Assembly: GCF_032842345.1 (NCBI RefSeq)
Contig: NZ_WBKO01000003.1
Span: 124,001 to 188,000, forward strand
Direction: 5' to 3'
Length of the DNA stretch: 64,000 nucleotides
DNA from: Methanoculleus caldifontis
GTDB lineage: Archaea > Halobacteriota > Methanomicrobia > Methanomicrobiales > Methanoculleaceae
Below the pieces are notes generated by a model. The model saw only the letters and a program-made list of their open reading frames with translations, had not been told where the DNA came from and did not search any database. Shown piece by piece: positions 23,844 to 33,438 of the stretch. The translations under genes were made by a program, and so were the position numbers. Numbering within the stretch: position 1 is the stretch's first letter; each line of letters starts with the position of its first letter.

Positions 23844-26800
23844 CTACCTCTTTTCACCGGTTAAAAGTCCCCATATTGTCATATAATCCTCTCCAGATAA
23901 GTATGAGTCCCTTGGACGAACCCGCTCCCAGTCGTTAATGGCTAATCCTCGCAAGTATTCTCGTGCCCGCTGTACCTGATTGCGATTTGTATTTACTCCG
24001 CGCTTTGTCCTGAAATCCGTTGCTAGATTTTCTGCTACACTTCTTGGGACAAAATTCATTCGCATCAGAACTGCTTCTTCAGTCATTACTCCATGGTAGA
24101 TCATTGCGGGTAGCGTGTTAATTTTCCGCCGTTCATCTTCTGAGAGTGAATCGAAGTTAATTCCAGACATTTTACTCAGAGCAGACATGCCCCAAGATCC
24201 ATTATTTACAAGAGTTTTGTATACCGCCTTGCATGTATTTGTTATAGCATCAGTATCATCGCCTCTGAAGTAAGCAGTCGCAATGTCATGAACGCTCTTT
24301 CCAGAAACCCAATCCATTGTTATTTCTGCGATATGCTTCTTCTCCAACCCTTCCCCTGCGATTTCTGAAAAAGATCTTGACAACTGGGGAACTCTCATCA
24401 TCACTCCAAATAAACTGGATAAGCCACTGTTACTGTTCTTAAAAAGACTTTCTGGAGTCCAGTCGAGGGGTGTCAATTTCTTCTCTAGTTTATTTAGTCC
24501 AGTTAAGGCTCTAACAACTCCTTCTGGAGAAAAACCTGTTGTATCAGCTAGTTCTGCATAGTTCGGGTTGTTCGATAACTTCTTTGCATATTGTTTTGTG
24601 GCGTCTAGAAGGGCACGTGCTTTTCTCTCACCGTTCTGAGTTGTGCGCAGTAGTCCATATCCATAAGTACTTCGTAGCAGCACTTCTGTGTTGGAGAGAA
24701 CGTCTTGGAGGTTCTTTTTCTCGTTCCATAGGTGAGCTACATAACAGCGGAAATCTTCCCATTGTTCCTCATCCATCACCGTCGCTAGATCCTGAAGACG
24801 TCCTGCCTCCTCAAGTTCATCAAGCATCTGTACTAATCGAGAAGCCAGCTCCCCTGTTGCACGTTGGACATACTCAATAATGTCTTTTTCATTTTCTCCT
24901 GCTGCAATGCCAATAACGCCCACACTGTCATGATCTATACGCCCAGCACGACCCGCAAGGTTCCAAAAGTCTCTAATCGGCATCTCTTTAGAGACTCTAT
25001 TATGCTGCGGTAGAAAGCGGGTTTGCAAGAACACAGATGAGACTGGAAAGTTAATCCCTTGGGCAATTGTAGTTGTTGCACAGAGCACACGCAGTTGATT
25101 TCTTTCTGCTAACCATTCAACCAATGCTCTTACCTCATCTGAAAGTCCAGCATGGTGAACTCCAACACCGCAGGAAAGCATCTGAATTAACTCAAAGTTA
25201 GGGCTAATTTCTGTCTGCAAAAATCTATTAACTAGTGAAATCTCCTCAGGGATTGGAGAGAGCGGCTCTAGCGATTCTGAAATTGTTCTAGCCATATTCC
25301 AGACTGAATCGATTCTAGATGCCACAGCTATGCTGGTACCTCGCTCTGAGAAAACTTTTGCCATTGCCGCTGTTTGAAGACTTAATGATAACTTGCTTCT
25401 TGCCACTTTTAGTGGTTTTACACTACCCACCTCATGCACGCCATCCAAATGCATAGTCTTAGGCGTCGTAGTGAGTGTGTGGTATTTTAGTTTCCAACCT
25501 GCCTTAACAGTATTATCCGGTTCCGCGGAAAAAAGTCCAATAATTCTCTCGTTAGGCTTCCAAGGTGTGCTTCCTATGCTTATTGTCCTGCCACCACTTA
25601 CATCTTGAGCCAGCCATCGAGCAAGTGTTTGAGCGTTTTCAACATATGGCATTAATAGCAAGAAATTTGCGTTTCTATATTCTTGTTTTATTGTTGCTAA
25701 AAGGAGCTCAATACGAAGTCCACGGGACTCATCCTCTATGTTTTGAGCTTCGTCCATTACCACAAGAGCCAGTGGACGCTGATGTTTCTTATTTCGAATG
25801 ACAAACTGTAGTTTTTCTGGAGTTGTCACAAGAATGTCAAAATTGTGGCTATTGCTCGATTCGTCCAGTAGATCTTCTTCAAACGTATCTAGTTCGACTG
25901 CACCAGTTAAGTGTTCAACTTTTATCCCGATTGGTTCGAAATCTCTTCGTAATCTACGTGTGATTTGAGCAACGAGAGCCTTTGTAGGCGCAATATATGC
26001 TATCCAACCGCTGTCAACATCGAACTGATTCAGTGCCTGAAGAATGCGGAATTGAGCTAAAAGTGTTTTCCCGCCCGATGTAGGTAACTCAACGATAACC
26101 GCAGTGGTCCCCGGATCCAGTAATCCCTGTTCTCGTAAAGCTGCTCGCTGAGGTGGTAATAACTCAAACAGGCTTTGTTGCTTAGTAATATTGTTTATAA
26201 ATCTAGTAGATCGCGGGTTAATTGTCTGTGCAACCCACCATACTGACCCTGTCACCATCTGACGCGATGCAGCGTGCAACCATTTGATTAGAATTTCCAA
26301 CTGTACATCACGCGCTGCTATTGCGGCGTCGATGCTCGATTCGAAGTGTTTATCCAACTGGATCGTAATATCGGTGGGTTCCCCTTGCAGCATGTATGTG
26401 GCAAGGATCTCACTACCTTTAGCCCAGTGGTAGAACGAAATTAAACGCAGAGCCATCGCACGATCTGCGGCATTTGAACCGTTATTTAATACTTTGGGTT
26501 CATATTCGATCTGATCTTGTCTTAACCCCGCAATTATTTTTGGGACCTGGTTAAGATCTTCCCACTGTCTCTTCCGGAACAGTCTCAGCCAGCAATCAAA
26601 GAGGTGATATAATAATCGTCGATCCCATGGCGCATCGACAACAGGGGGAATATTAATAGCATCTGCATGCTCGTCTAACCAACGACGTAGATCAGACCAG
26701 CGGTCTCCACAATAGGCAAGTGCAGATAGATGGAGAATATGGTAAATCTTATCTTCAGTTGCTTCTGGTAAGTCCATGAGCCTTTCGATCTCGAAAGATC

Positions 26801-27086
26801 GAAAGGCACCCGCAATAGCCTGGTTACGTAGAGCATCGTCTCCATCTGCAGGGTTTATTATTGTATTAAGTCCTTCTATCGCGGCCATTTCATATGCTAG
26901 AGCGAGATCTCTCAATATCTCTAAGTCACCTTCTTGCTCTTCAAAGTTGACCCGCATTGCCTGTTTTAGGGCGTTTTTAACCAAGCGATAGTTGGCAACT
27001 TTTATAGCCCTGTTACGCTTTTCTTCGTCTATAGAGAAAACAGCCCAATGCTCATCAACTGCCCGAAGAGCAGCATCAGTGATCAT
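23844..27086 (-). CDS. hamB: Ski2-like helicase of a Hachiman-like defence pair (HamB-like)
   Basis: A 1080-residue SF2 helicase. After a 320-residue N-terminal region comes Walker A VELPTSGGKTLLAQ (about 335-348), then APTKALVAQ, TTPEKL, the Walker B box VVMDEAQNIED (about 445) and motif VI NLAGRAGRID (about 713), as in Ski2/Brr2-type enzymes. The C-terminal 300 residues are helical. The start overlaps the HamA-like stop as TAATG, so the two are translationally coupled. In Hachiman, HamB loads on damaged or phage DNA and releases the HamA nuclease. The segment is AT-rich compared with both flanks, indicating transfer. The system name rests on gene order and motifs and could be a related nuclease-helicase system. 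Confidence 0.7.
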   Translation of the reverse strand: MITDAALRAVDEHWAVFSIDEEKRNRAIKVANYRLVKNALKQAMRVNFEEQEGDLEILRDLALAYEMAAIEGLNTIINPADGDDALRNQAIAGAFRSFEIERLMDLPEATEDKIYHILHLSALAYCGDRWSDLRRWLDEHADAINIPPVVDAPWDRRLLYHLFDCWLRLFRKRQWEDLNQVPKIIAGLRQDQIEYEPKVLNNGSNAADRAMALRLISFYHWAKGSEILATYMLQGEPTDITIQLDKHFESSIDAAIAARDVQLEILIKWLHAASRQMVTGSVWWVAQTINPRSTRFINNITKQQSLFELLPPQRAALREQGLLDPGTTAVIVELPTSGGKTLLAQFRILQALNQFDVDSGWIAYIAPTKALVAQITRRLRRDFEPIGIKVEHLTGAVELDTFEEDLLDESSNSHNFDILVTTPEKLQFVIRNKKHQRPLALVVMDEAQNIEDESRGLRIELLLATIKQEYRNANFLLLMPYVENAQTLARWLAQDVSGGRTISIGSTPWKPNERIIGLFSAEPDNTVKAGWKLKYHTLTTTPKTMHLDGVHEVGSVKPLKVARSKLSLSLQTAAMAKVFSERGTSIAVASRIDSVWNMARTISESLEPLSPIPEEISLVNRFLQTEISPNFELIQMLSCGVGVHHAGLSDEVRALVEWLAERNQLRVLCATTTIAQGINFPVSSVFLQTRFLPQHNRVSKEMPIRDFWNLAGRAGRIDHDSVGVIGIAAGENEKDIIEYVQRATGELASRLVQMLDELEEAGRLQDLATVMDEEQWEDFRCYVAHLWNEKKNLQDVLSNTEVLLRSTYGYGLLRTTQNGERKARALLDATKQYAKKLSNNPNYAELADTTGFSPEGVVRALTGLNKLEKKLTPLDWTPESLFKNSNSGLSSLFGVMMRVPQLSRSFSEIAGEGLEKKHIAEITMDWVSGKSVHDIATAYFRGDDTDAITNTCKAVYKTLVNNGSWGMSALSKMSGINFDSLSEDERRKINTLPAMIYHGVMTEEAVLMRMNFVPRSVAENLATDFRTKRGVNTNRNQVQRAREYLRGLAINDWERVRPRDSYLSGEDYMTIWGLLTGEKR

Positions 27087-27889
27087 TATGTCTCACACTC
27101 TCTAGCAAGACATATTGGACATTTTTCTTCCCATGATCCGATTACTTTTTGAGGTAGATAGATAGCTAACAACTCAATGGTCAATGGGGTCGAGCAATCT
27201 ACACCCAGTTTATCTACTCTTGTGCGGAGATCGTCTATATGGGCTGTAACATCACGTACTAAAACTCCAAAAATTGAAAAATCAAACTTATCTGAGGTCA
27301 TATAACGCGTAAAAGCCTGCTGAAATTCGCTCTTCCACGATGAATTAACTGCTCGATGCGTAAGATATCTTATAAGAGCAGATTTTACCTCAATATCATT
27401 TTTTAAATCCTCAATTTGTCCCTTTAGGCCTGAACGACCATACATTATACCTGGTGGATACTCTTCCTCACCCGATGTTTTTACTTCACCAAACGCAAAA
27501 CGGCACCCATTATTATCCACTTGAAATCCTACCAAGTCTGCTCCCGGTAGACTGGAACCCCATTTTCGTTCATCTCTTCCATCCGGCCAGGGGAAAAAGC
27601 AATCTCTGTGCTCAACCAAGTAGCATTCCGCTAATGCCTCTCCTATGCGCCAAGGTTCGGGCTCACCGGTTCTCTCAAGAGTCCGCAGTGCTTCTTGTCT
27701 GTCAAAACCCGTCTCATCGATGCTTGTTATTAGTTCAGCAATATCAGCATATCCTTCATCATCCCGCAATAATGCAGCAACGGGGCCGTTGATGGCCAGT
27801 TCAAGCTCGCCATTATTTAGTGATAGACCGCATCCTGTAACCCTTGAGCAAACGAGACTATAAACAGTATTACCAGCAGCCAAGGCCAT
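27086..27889 (-). CDS. hamA: HamA-like DUF1837 nuclease of a Hachiman-like pair
   Basis: A 267-residue protein with a PD-(D/E)xK-type core: GEALAECYLVEH (about residue 90), SLPGADLVGFQ (about 116) and RFAFGEVKTSGEE (about 133), the spacing seen in DUF1837/HamA effectors. A C-terminal CPICLARECE is a likely zinc knuckle. The ATG at 27889 was chosen over one seven codons earlier because GAGGAG lies seven bases before it. The stop overlaps the helicase start. It is expected to degrade DNA when the helicase is engaged by invading DNA. Confidence 0.65.
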   Translation of the reverse strand: MALAAGNTVYSLVCSRVTGCGLSLNNGELELAINGPVAALLRDDEGYADIAELITSIDETGFDRQEALRTLERTGEPEPWRIGEALAECYLVEHRDCFFPWPDGRDERKWGSSLPGADLVGFQVDNNGCRFAFGEVKTSGEEEYPPGIMYGRSGLKGQIEDLKNDIEVKSALIRYLTHRAVNSSWKSEFQQAFTRYMTSDKFDFSIFGVLVRDVTAHIDDLRTRVDKLGVDCSTPLTIELLAIYLPQKVIGSWEEKCPICLARECET

Positions 27890-28396
27890 GTCTAATCTCC
27901 TCTTTCGCATCTGGTAGCCGATATCACGTTGAATACGCTTGCGAAGATACTACTGACATTGAGCACTTGGTTTCCAGAATGCAATAACAGTTATATCTGG
28001 AAAGGGTAAAATAATAAACCTTATTATTCAATCCTCGTGATTATATCTGCTGAAACTTGAAATTGCTTCTGGGTTTTATTTCTAATGTGAGGTGTCTAGA
28101 TCACCCTAATGATCATGTATAATCTTGTCCACTAGGAGTTTCTATCGCCCTTTTTCTGTCCCTTGATCGATAATCAGCCGTATAGATTTACCGCTCTCTC
28201 ATCTAGATCCAAACTGATCTGATTCAGGTCAGTCCTAGTCTTCCTCAGATTTCTGCGTCACGTAGAGACCATAGGCTGTTTCACAACATGACACGATAAT
28301 TTCAAATTTTGAATTGGTCGAATTGTGGGACTTGATCTAGAAAACTCTAGTGTCTTGTTAAATAACCCTATATAATCCCCGTTTTCAAAAACAAGA
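27890..28396. other. AT-rich gap between the defence pair and tRNA-Glu
   Basis: About 500 bases with no supported gene on either strand and many stops in all frames. It is the right-hand part of the AT-rich insert. No copy of the tRNA 3' end was found by eye at the other end of the insert, so an attachment-site pair could not be shown. Confidence 0.4.
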
Positions 28397-28469
28397 TGCT
28401 GCTAAGGGGATTTGAACCCCTGTCGTCGGCGTGAAAGGCCGACATGATTGGCCCCTACACTATAGCAGC
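28397..28469 (-). tRNA. tRNA-Glu (anticodon TTC)
   Basis: The minus strand folds into a cloverleaf: acceptor GCTGCTA (28469-28463) with TAGCAGC (28404-28398), discriminator A at 28397, anticodon stem TCGGC/GCCGA around loop CTTTCAC with TTC, and T arm AGGGG-TTCAAAT-CCCCT. CCA is not encoded. A TATA candidate TTTTTTATCT lies about 35 bases upstream and a T-rich run (TTGTTTTTG) follows the 3' end. tRNA genes are common integration sites, in keeping with the adjacent AT-rich insert. Confidence 0.95.
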
Positions 28470-28582
28470 GCGCACAACGTGCCATACAACTTCGATGCCT
28501 GAAGATAAAAAAGTTGCGCCGGGAGACCCCCGGCCGGCCGCCCGGGGACCGGGACTTCCCCGCCCCGGAGACCAGGCCCCGC

Positions 28583-29452
28583 TCACCTGTCGATCGGGGT
28601 TCCTTCCTTCTGGGTGGCTGCCTTGAAGGCCGCCATCAGCTGCCGGGTGATGGGGCCGGGCTTGCCGTTCCCGATGACGCGGCCGTCGATCTCGCGGATC
28701 GGCCCGACTTCCGCCGCCGTTCCCGTGACGAAGACCTCGTCGGCTGCATAGAGGTCGTAGTAGCCCAGGTTCCGCTCGAGGAGGGTGATCCCCATCGACT
28801 GCGCGAGTTCCAGCACGACCTGGCGCGTGATGCCGCGCAGGTTGTTTAAGGTCGGCGGGGTGATGATCGCGCCGTTCTTGACGACGAAGATGTTGTCTCC
28901 CGAGCCCTCCGAGATGTTGCCGTGGATGTCGAAGAAGATCGCCTCGTCGACGCCGCGGTAGTTCGCCTCGATCTTCGCGAGGATGTTGTTCAAGTAGTTG
29001 AGGCTCTTGACGTTCGGCGGCATCGCTTCCGGCGGGGTCCGCCTGACCGAGACGCAGACCGCCCGGAGGCCCTTCTCGTAGAGGTCGCCGTACATCGCGC
29101 CCCAGGTGACGGCGATGACGATGACGGTCGGCTTGGGGCACTTCCGGGGGTCGAGGCCGAGGTCGCCCTTGCCGCGGGTGACGATCGGGCGGATGTAGGC
29201 GTCCCGCAGGTTGTTCTTCCGGAGCGTCTCCTTGATCGCCTCCGCCATCTCCTCCTTCGTGATCGGGACGGCGAGGTCGATCGTCTTCGCCGAGTCGTAG
29301 AGCCGTGCGAGATGCTCGTCGAGACGGAAGACCCTTCCGTTGTAGGCGCGTATCCCCTCGAAAACGCCGTCGCCGTAGAGGAGGCCGTGGTCGAAGACCG
29401 AGACCTTCGCCTCCTCCTCCGGGACATATCTGCCGTCAAGGTAGATGATCAT
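28583..29452 (-). CDS. ilvE: Branched-chain amino acid aminotransferase
   Basis: A 290-residue PLP class IV aminotransferase that interconverts Val, Leu and Ile with their 2-oxo acids using glutamate. It begins [20 protein letters not shown] and has [19 protein letters not shown], the class IV signature; [14 protein letters not shown] carries the PLP lysine, and GSGDNIFVV and FVTGTAAEV follow. The ATG at 29452 gives the usual family length and begins at the conserved strand, so upstream codons were rejected. It appears monocistronic, next to the tRNA-Glu gene. Confidence 0.92.
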   Translation of the reverse strand: MIIYLDGRYVPEEEAKVSVFDHGLLYGDGVFEGIRAYNGRVFRLDEHLARLYDSAKTIDLAVPITKEEMAEAIKETLRKNNLRDAYIRPIVTRGKGDLGLDPRKCPKPTVIVIAVTWGAMYGDLYEKGLRAVCVSVRRTPPEAMPPNVKSLNYLNNILAKIEANYRGVDEAIFFDIHGNISEGSGDNIFVVKNGAIITPPTLNNLRGITRQVVLELAQSMGITLLERNLGYYDLYAADEVFVTGTAAEVGPIREIDGRVIGNGKPGPITRQLMAAFKAATQKEGTPIDR

Positions 29453-29615
29453 ATGAACAGTATGAGACCGGGGCGTTTGTATGCTTTGCGCTTCACGCTC
29501 CCCCGGGGCGGTGCGGCGGCCGGTCCACGGCTGGAGAAGCCGGGTGCCTCTCACGGCGGCCAGCGTGATCGGCCTCGCCCGGTGGAGGAGTATTGCAGGA
29601 TACCGGTGACTCTCA

Positions 29616-29696
29616 TTCGCGGCTTCGCGGCTTCGCGTGAGATCCTATCACCATCTCTATACTTAGCCTCACGCGAAGGCGCGAAGAACGCGAAGA
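29616..29696. repeat. CGCGAAG inverted repeat, copy 1
   Basis: Left arm TTCGCGGCTTCGCGTGAG (ending 29641) and right arm CTCACGCGAAGGCGCGAAGA (from 29668) form a long imperfect hairpin with a 26-base loop. The same words recur at 39.2, 41.3-41.7 and 51.7 kb. Confidence 0.7.
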
Positions 29697-29730
29697 AAAG
29701 GATGGGTTGCCGATGACTTCGTGAAGTCGC

Positions 29731-29768
29731 AGCCTCGCGGTGCTCAAACTCCGCTCCTGTGGAGATCG
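29731..29768. repeat. GGTGCTCAAACTC module, copy 1
   Basis: The stretch carries CGCGGTGCTCAAACTCCGCT followed by an inverted CTCCTGTGGAG. It resembles the modules at 39.14-39.18 and 51.58-51.70 kb and also lies beside a CGCGAAG hairpin. Confidence 0.5.
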
Positions 29769-29844
29769 TTCCCCGAAGCCTGAACAACCTATGGAGCCGG
29801 GAGTTGGGACCCGCAGCACGGGAGGAGGGGTCGCTTCGAGCCTC

Positions 29845-31212
29845 TCAGCCCCGGCAGCAGTCCGTGAAGTGGGCGAGCATCCCCCGGCTCGTCACCGGGT
29901 GGAGGTGCGTGTAACTCCCGAGCGTCTTATCCCGGACCGCACCGTCGTATCCTCCCCGGATCCCGCTCCCCCGGCTCAGCCGGTAGGCAAACCGGGTCTC
30001 CGGCGCGAGATCGACGCTGCTGTAGTGGAACTCGTGCCCCTTGAACGCCGCCTCGCCGACGGGACTTTCGGCCGCGCTGGTCCCGACGACGTAGCCGAGC
30101 ATCCGTCGGGCCGGCATCCTCGTCTGACCTGCAAAGACCCCGGCGAGGTCGTAGGACTTCTCCTCGTCCGCGTCCATGAAACCGCGGGCAAGCACCATCC
30201 GCTCGGTGAGGTAGATCAGCCCCCCGCACTCCGCGTAGATCGGGGTGCCGTTCCGCGAGGCCTCAAAGAGCCCCTCCCGCATCGCGGTGTTCGCCTCGAG
30301 TTCCGCCCCGAAGAGCTCCGGGTAGCCGCCGCCGAGGATGTAGCCGTCGGCCTCCGGCAGCCGGTCGTGGATCGGGGAGAACGGGACCACCTTCGCGCCG
30401 CACGACGCGAGGACGTCGAAGAGGTCGGCGTAGTAGAAGTTGAAGGCCTCGTCGAGCGCGACGCCTACCCGGACGTCCGGCTCGACCGCCGGATACAGGG
30501 AACGCTCCTCCGCCGGCGACCCGGCCTCTTTTGCGAGTCCAAGCAGCGCCTCAAGGTCGACGTGATCCCCGATCATCCGCTTCACGACCTCGATCCGGCC
30601 AAGGAACTCCCCGTGCTCCTGCCCCTCCCGGTAGGGGACGAGGCCCAGGTGGCGCATGGCAAGTTCCATCTCCGCCGTCCGGGGGATGGCGCCGACGACC
30701 GGAATACCGCAGTAGTGCTCGATCGCCCTGACCGCTTTCTCCTGGTGGCGGGTCCCGGTGATGTTGTTTAAGATTACCCCCCGGATATCGACGTCCGGGT
30801 CGAAGGCCTGAAAGCCCTTCACGATCGCCGCCGCGCTCCGGGTGATGCTCCGGGCGTTGATGACTAAAACGACCGGCAGGTCGAGCTGCTTGGCGATAGC
30901 GGCGGTGCTCCCGAGGTCGGTGAGGGCTTCCGCGCCCTCAAAGAGCCCCCGCACTCCCTCGACGACGGCGATATCCGCTCCCCGGCAGCCGTGTGCATAG
31001 ACCCCCCTGACCTCGGCCGGGCTCATCACGTAGCCGTCCAGGTTCCGGCAGGGCCGGCCCGTCACCCCCGCAAGGTAGGAAGGGTCGATGTAGTCCATCC
31101 CGACCTTGAAGGTCTGGACGGTCCGGGTTGCCGAGAGGAGGGCCGAGAGCGCGAGCGTGATGCTCGTCTTCCCGCTCCCGGAGCGGTCGCCGGCGACGAG
31201 GAAGGACTTCAT
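29845..31212 (-). CDS. cfbB: Ni-sirohydrochlorin a,c-diamide synthase
   Basis: A 455-residue CobB/CbiA-type amidotransferase. It converts Ni-sirohydrochlorin to the a,c-diamide with glutamine and ATP, the second committed step of coenzyme F430 synthesis. The P-loop is DRSGSGKTSITLAL near the N terminus. The C-terminal glutaminase has Cys in YAECGGLIYL and His in SYTHLHP. The start ATG overlaps the cfbD stop as ATGA, which fixes it. The neighbours cfbD, cfbE and cfbA make the F430 role far likelier than cobyrinate amidation. Confidence 0.92.
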   Translation of the reverse strand: MKSFLVAGDRSGSGKTSITLALSALLSATRTVQTFKVGMDYIDPSYLAGVTGRPCRNLDGYVMSPAEVRGVYAHGCRGADIAVVEGVRGLFEGAEALTDLGSTAAIAKQLDLPVVLVINARSITRSAAAIVKGFQAFDPDVDIRGVILNNITGTRHQEKAVRAIEHYCGIPVVGAIPRTAEMELAMRHLGLVPYREGQEHGEFLGRIEVVKRMIGDHVDLEALLGLAKEAGSPAEERSLYPAVEPDVRVGVALDEAFNFYYADLFDVLASCGAKVVPFSPIHDRLPEADGYILGGGYPELFGAELEANTAMREGLFEASRNGTPIYAECGGLIYLTERMVLARGFMDADEEKSYDLAGVFAGQTRMPARRMLGYVVGTSAAESPVGEAAFKGHEFHYSSVDLAPETRFAYRLSRGSGIRGGYDGAVRDKTLGSYTHLHPVTSRGMLAHFTDCCRG

Positions 31213-32276
31213 CGCCGCATGCTCCGCAGGACTTCCCCGAACTCGCTTGCGACGATCTCGCGGACGCCGAGGGTCTTGGGGTGCAGGTCGATCTCGACCA
31301 TGACGTGCCGGTGCCCCATCTCCCGCAGAGGCTCCACCTGTCGGGGGCCGTTCGTGATCGAGAAGACCTCGATGCCTTCGGTATACTCCGGCGGGACGGC
31401 GTGCGGCACCCCGACCATCAGGGCGAAGTCGGGGCTCTCGTCCCGGATCCGTTCCCCGATCGCGGTCCCGTTCGCTCCGTACTCGTCGAGCGCCCCGAGG
31501 AGGACGGGGTCGACCCCGCGCTGGCGCATACCGGCGAGGATCCGCCCGGCGTCGTCCCGCACCTTCGGGAGGCCGCGGTCCTCGAGGTTCGCGATATACG
31601 TGACGGCAGCGTCCGGGCAGGCATCGTGGAGGGCGACGAGCTCGTCGGCGAACATGTAGGCGGTCTCCTTCTTCGCGTTCATGACCGCGACCCCCTTCGC
31701 GCCGGAGTCGGCGAGTTCCACCAGCCGCTCTGCCGCGACGTGCTTCAGGTCGCCGCGGGAGGGCTCGATGTAGGTCCGGGATGCCGCCCCCCGGAGCCTC
31801 TCGACCTCGTTTGCCTGTTTGAGAAGGTAGCGCTGCCGCTCCAGTTCGTCGGCGCCGATCCAGCCTGCCGCTGCGGCGGGTTCGAGCGTCGCGAGCACCC
31901 CGTCGATGTTCTCGCGGAACCCGGCGTGGATGTCCACGGCGATCGCGGGCGTCGAGACCCCCGCGTCCTGGATCGCCGACTGGAGGTCCTCGCCGATGAT
32001 CATCGAGACGCACGTCCCGACGACCGCGATCCGCTGCGGCGAGAACGTCTCCTCCGCGTAGCGGAGGACCCGCATCAGGGGGTCGTGCCCGCCGAAGATG
32101 AACTCGTTGTCGGCGAGCGACGTCGTCAACACCCGCATGCCGTCCTCCTCGAGGAGCCGGGCGTGCTTGAACGAACAGCCCGACGGGCCGTGGAGGATCG
32201 CCACGTCCACCCCCAGGTCGCGGGCGGTATACAGCGCCGCGACGATTGAACTCGGTCTTGGTTGAATGTAGTCCAT
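31209..32276 (-). CDS. cfbD: Ni-sirohydrochlorin a,c-diamide reductive cyclase, catalytic subunit
   Basis: A 355-residue nitrogenase NifD-like protein. With the NifH-like CfbC it reduces Ni-sirohydrochlorin a,c-diamide by six electrons and forms the lactam ring, giving 15,17(3)-seco-F430-17(3)-acid. Cluster-binding cysteines are visible in LHGPSGCSFKHARLL and VVGTCVSMIIGEDL. The ATG at 32276 was chosen over one four codons earlier because GGAGAT lies four bases before it. It begins just inside the cfbE end and is coupled to cfbB. CfbC is not in this window. Confidence 0.92.
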   Translation of the reverse strand: MDYIQPRPSSIVAALYTARDLGVDVAILHGPSGCSFKHARLLEEDGMRVLTTSLADNEFIFGGHDPLMRVLRYAEETFSPQRIAVVGTCVSMIIGEDLQSAIQDAGVSTPAIAVDIHAGFRENIDGVLATLEPAAAAGWIGADELERQRYLLKQANEVERLRGAASRTYIEPSRGDLKHVAAERLVELADSGAKGVAVMNAKKETAYMFADELVALHDACPDAAVTYIANLEDRGLPKVRDDAGRILAGMRQRGVDPVLLGALDEYGANGTAIGERIRDESPDFALMVGVPHAVPPEYTEGIEVFSITNGPRQVEPLREMGHRHVMVEIDLHPKTLGVREIVASEFGEVLRSMRR

Positions 32277-32278
32277 AG

Positions 32279-33433
32279 TTATCTCCACGTCTTGACTGCG
32301 AGGACGACCGCGCCTGCCGGGGTCATCTTCCGGGCGAGGGCGAGCCCCGCCTCGAGTGTCGGGGCCTCGTGCCCCTCCCCGACGTAGACGGTCGCCGCCG
32401 GGTTGACTGCCGCCACCGTCCGCCGGATGTTCTCGGCCGAGAACCCCTCGCAGACCGCATGTGCCTCCTCGCCGATGACGAGCGTCAGGGGACAGCCGCC
32501 GGAAAGTTCCCGCGCGTAGCGGGCGGCCTCAACGGTGGTCGCCATGTTCGTCCCGCTGTTGGCGTTGTCGAGGATGAGGAGGTCTCCCTCCCGCCGTGCC
32601 GCCATCCGGCCGGGCAGGGCGGCGAATGCCGCGAGCGGGGAGGGATCGATCCCGAGGACGCAGGCGGTCGCCGCCGCGAGCGCGAGCGGTGTCCGGTAGC
32701 CGGCCAGCGTGCAGAGCGGGTTTTTGAACGTGCCGGCAACCCCGAACCCGGCATACCGGCACCTCCCTCCCTCGAAGGTGACGATTGAATCGGCCCTGAC
32801 CCCTCCCGGGAGCTCGATCCCCGGCGAAAGGACGGCCTTCGCCGCCCGGCCGACCAGCCGGCACTTCTCGGCGATCGCGCTCTTCTTCCCCGCCGCGACC
32901 GGGTAGTCGTCGGGAGACGTCAGGACCGCCACGTCCCCGGCGCCGGAAACACCGAGCGACTCCTCGGCGACCAGCCAGCCGCCTACCCGCTCCGCTTCGC
33001 GGACTGCGGGGATCAGGGAGGCGGGCGTGATGCTCTTCTTCCAGAGCAGTTCCCGCTCCGGGTAGCGGTAGGTCCCGGTCGAGGTGTGCAGGATCCCCGG
33101 TCCCGGCAGAAGCGAGGCGAGGGCGTGGGCGGTGGTGGTCTTCCCCCGTGCCCCGGTGATCTCGATGAACGGGTGCGGCAACCGTTCGCCGAGGACCCGC
33201 TGCACCATCTCGTGGTGGGAGATTGCGGGCCCGTGTTCGGCGAGGAGCGGGTGGTCCGGGTCGAGATGGACCGGCGCGGTGACGAGATCGTAGGTGCGGA
33301 CGAGCGCCTCCTCGATGGGGGTGCCGGCCCGCCCGCGGTAGACGTCCACCTCGTCCACCTCGTGGCCGGCACCGCGGAGTGCCGCGGCGAGTTCCGCCCC
33401 GCCGTGGATGGTGTCCAGCACCAGGATTCGCAT
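32279..33433 (-). CDS. cfbE: Coenzyme F430 synthetase (Mur ligase-like)
   Basis: A 384-residue ATP-dependent ligase of the Mur fold that closes the six-membered carbocycle of F430, the last step. The ATP loop is ITGARGKTTTAHALAS (about 95-110), followed by the Mur-like AEESLGVSGAGDVAVLTS and DNANSGTNMATTVEAARY. The order with cfbA before and cfbD after is the usual cfb cluster. GAGGCGC in the end of cfbA gives the ribosome site, and only five bases separate the genes. Confidence 0.92.
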   Translation of the reverse strand: MRILVLDTIHGGAELAAALRGAGHEVDEVDVYRGRAGTPIEEALVRTYDLVTAPVHLDPDHPLLAEHGPAISHHEMVQRVLGERLPHPFIEITGARGKTTTAHALASLLPGPGILHTSTGTYRYPERELLWKKSITPASLIPAVREAERVGGWLVAEESLGVSGAGDVAVLTSPDDYPVAAGKKSAIAEKCRLVGRAAKAVLSPGIELPGGVRADSIVTFEGGRCRYAGFGVAGTFKNPLCTLAGYRTPLALAAATACVLGIDPSPLAAFAALPGRMAARREGDLLILDNANSGTNMATTVEAARYARELSGGCPLTLVIGEEAHAVCEGFSAENIRRTVAAVNPAATVYVGEGHEAPTLEAGLALARKMTPAGAVVLAVKTWR

Positions 33434-33438
33434 GCGCC

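Noticed and set aside
28397-28469. Attachment-site pair for the AT-rich insert
   Set aside because: No second copy of the tRNA-Glu 3' end was found at the left side of the insert by eye, so integration at the tRNA remains a suggestion only.
29845-32013. A 722-codon version of the cfbB gene
   Set aside because: The extra 267 codons lie in a wrong frame across cfbD. The real start is the ATG at 31212, which overlaps the cfbD stop.
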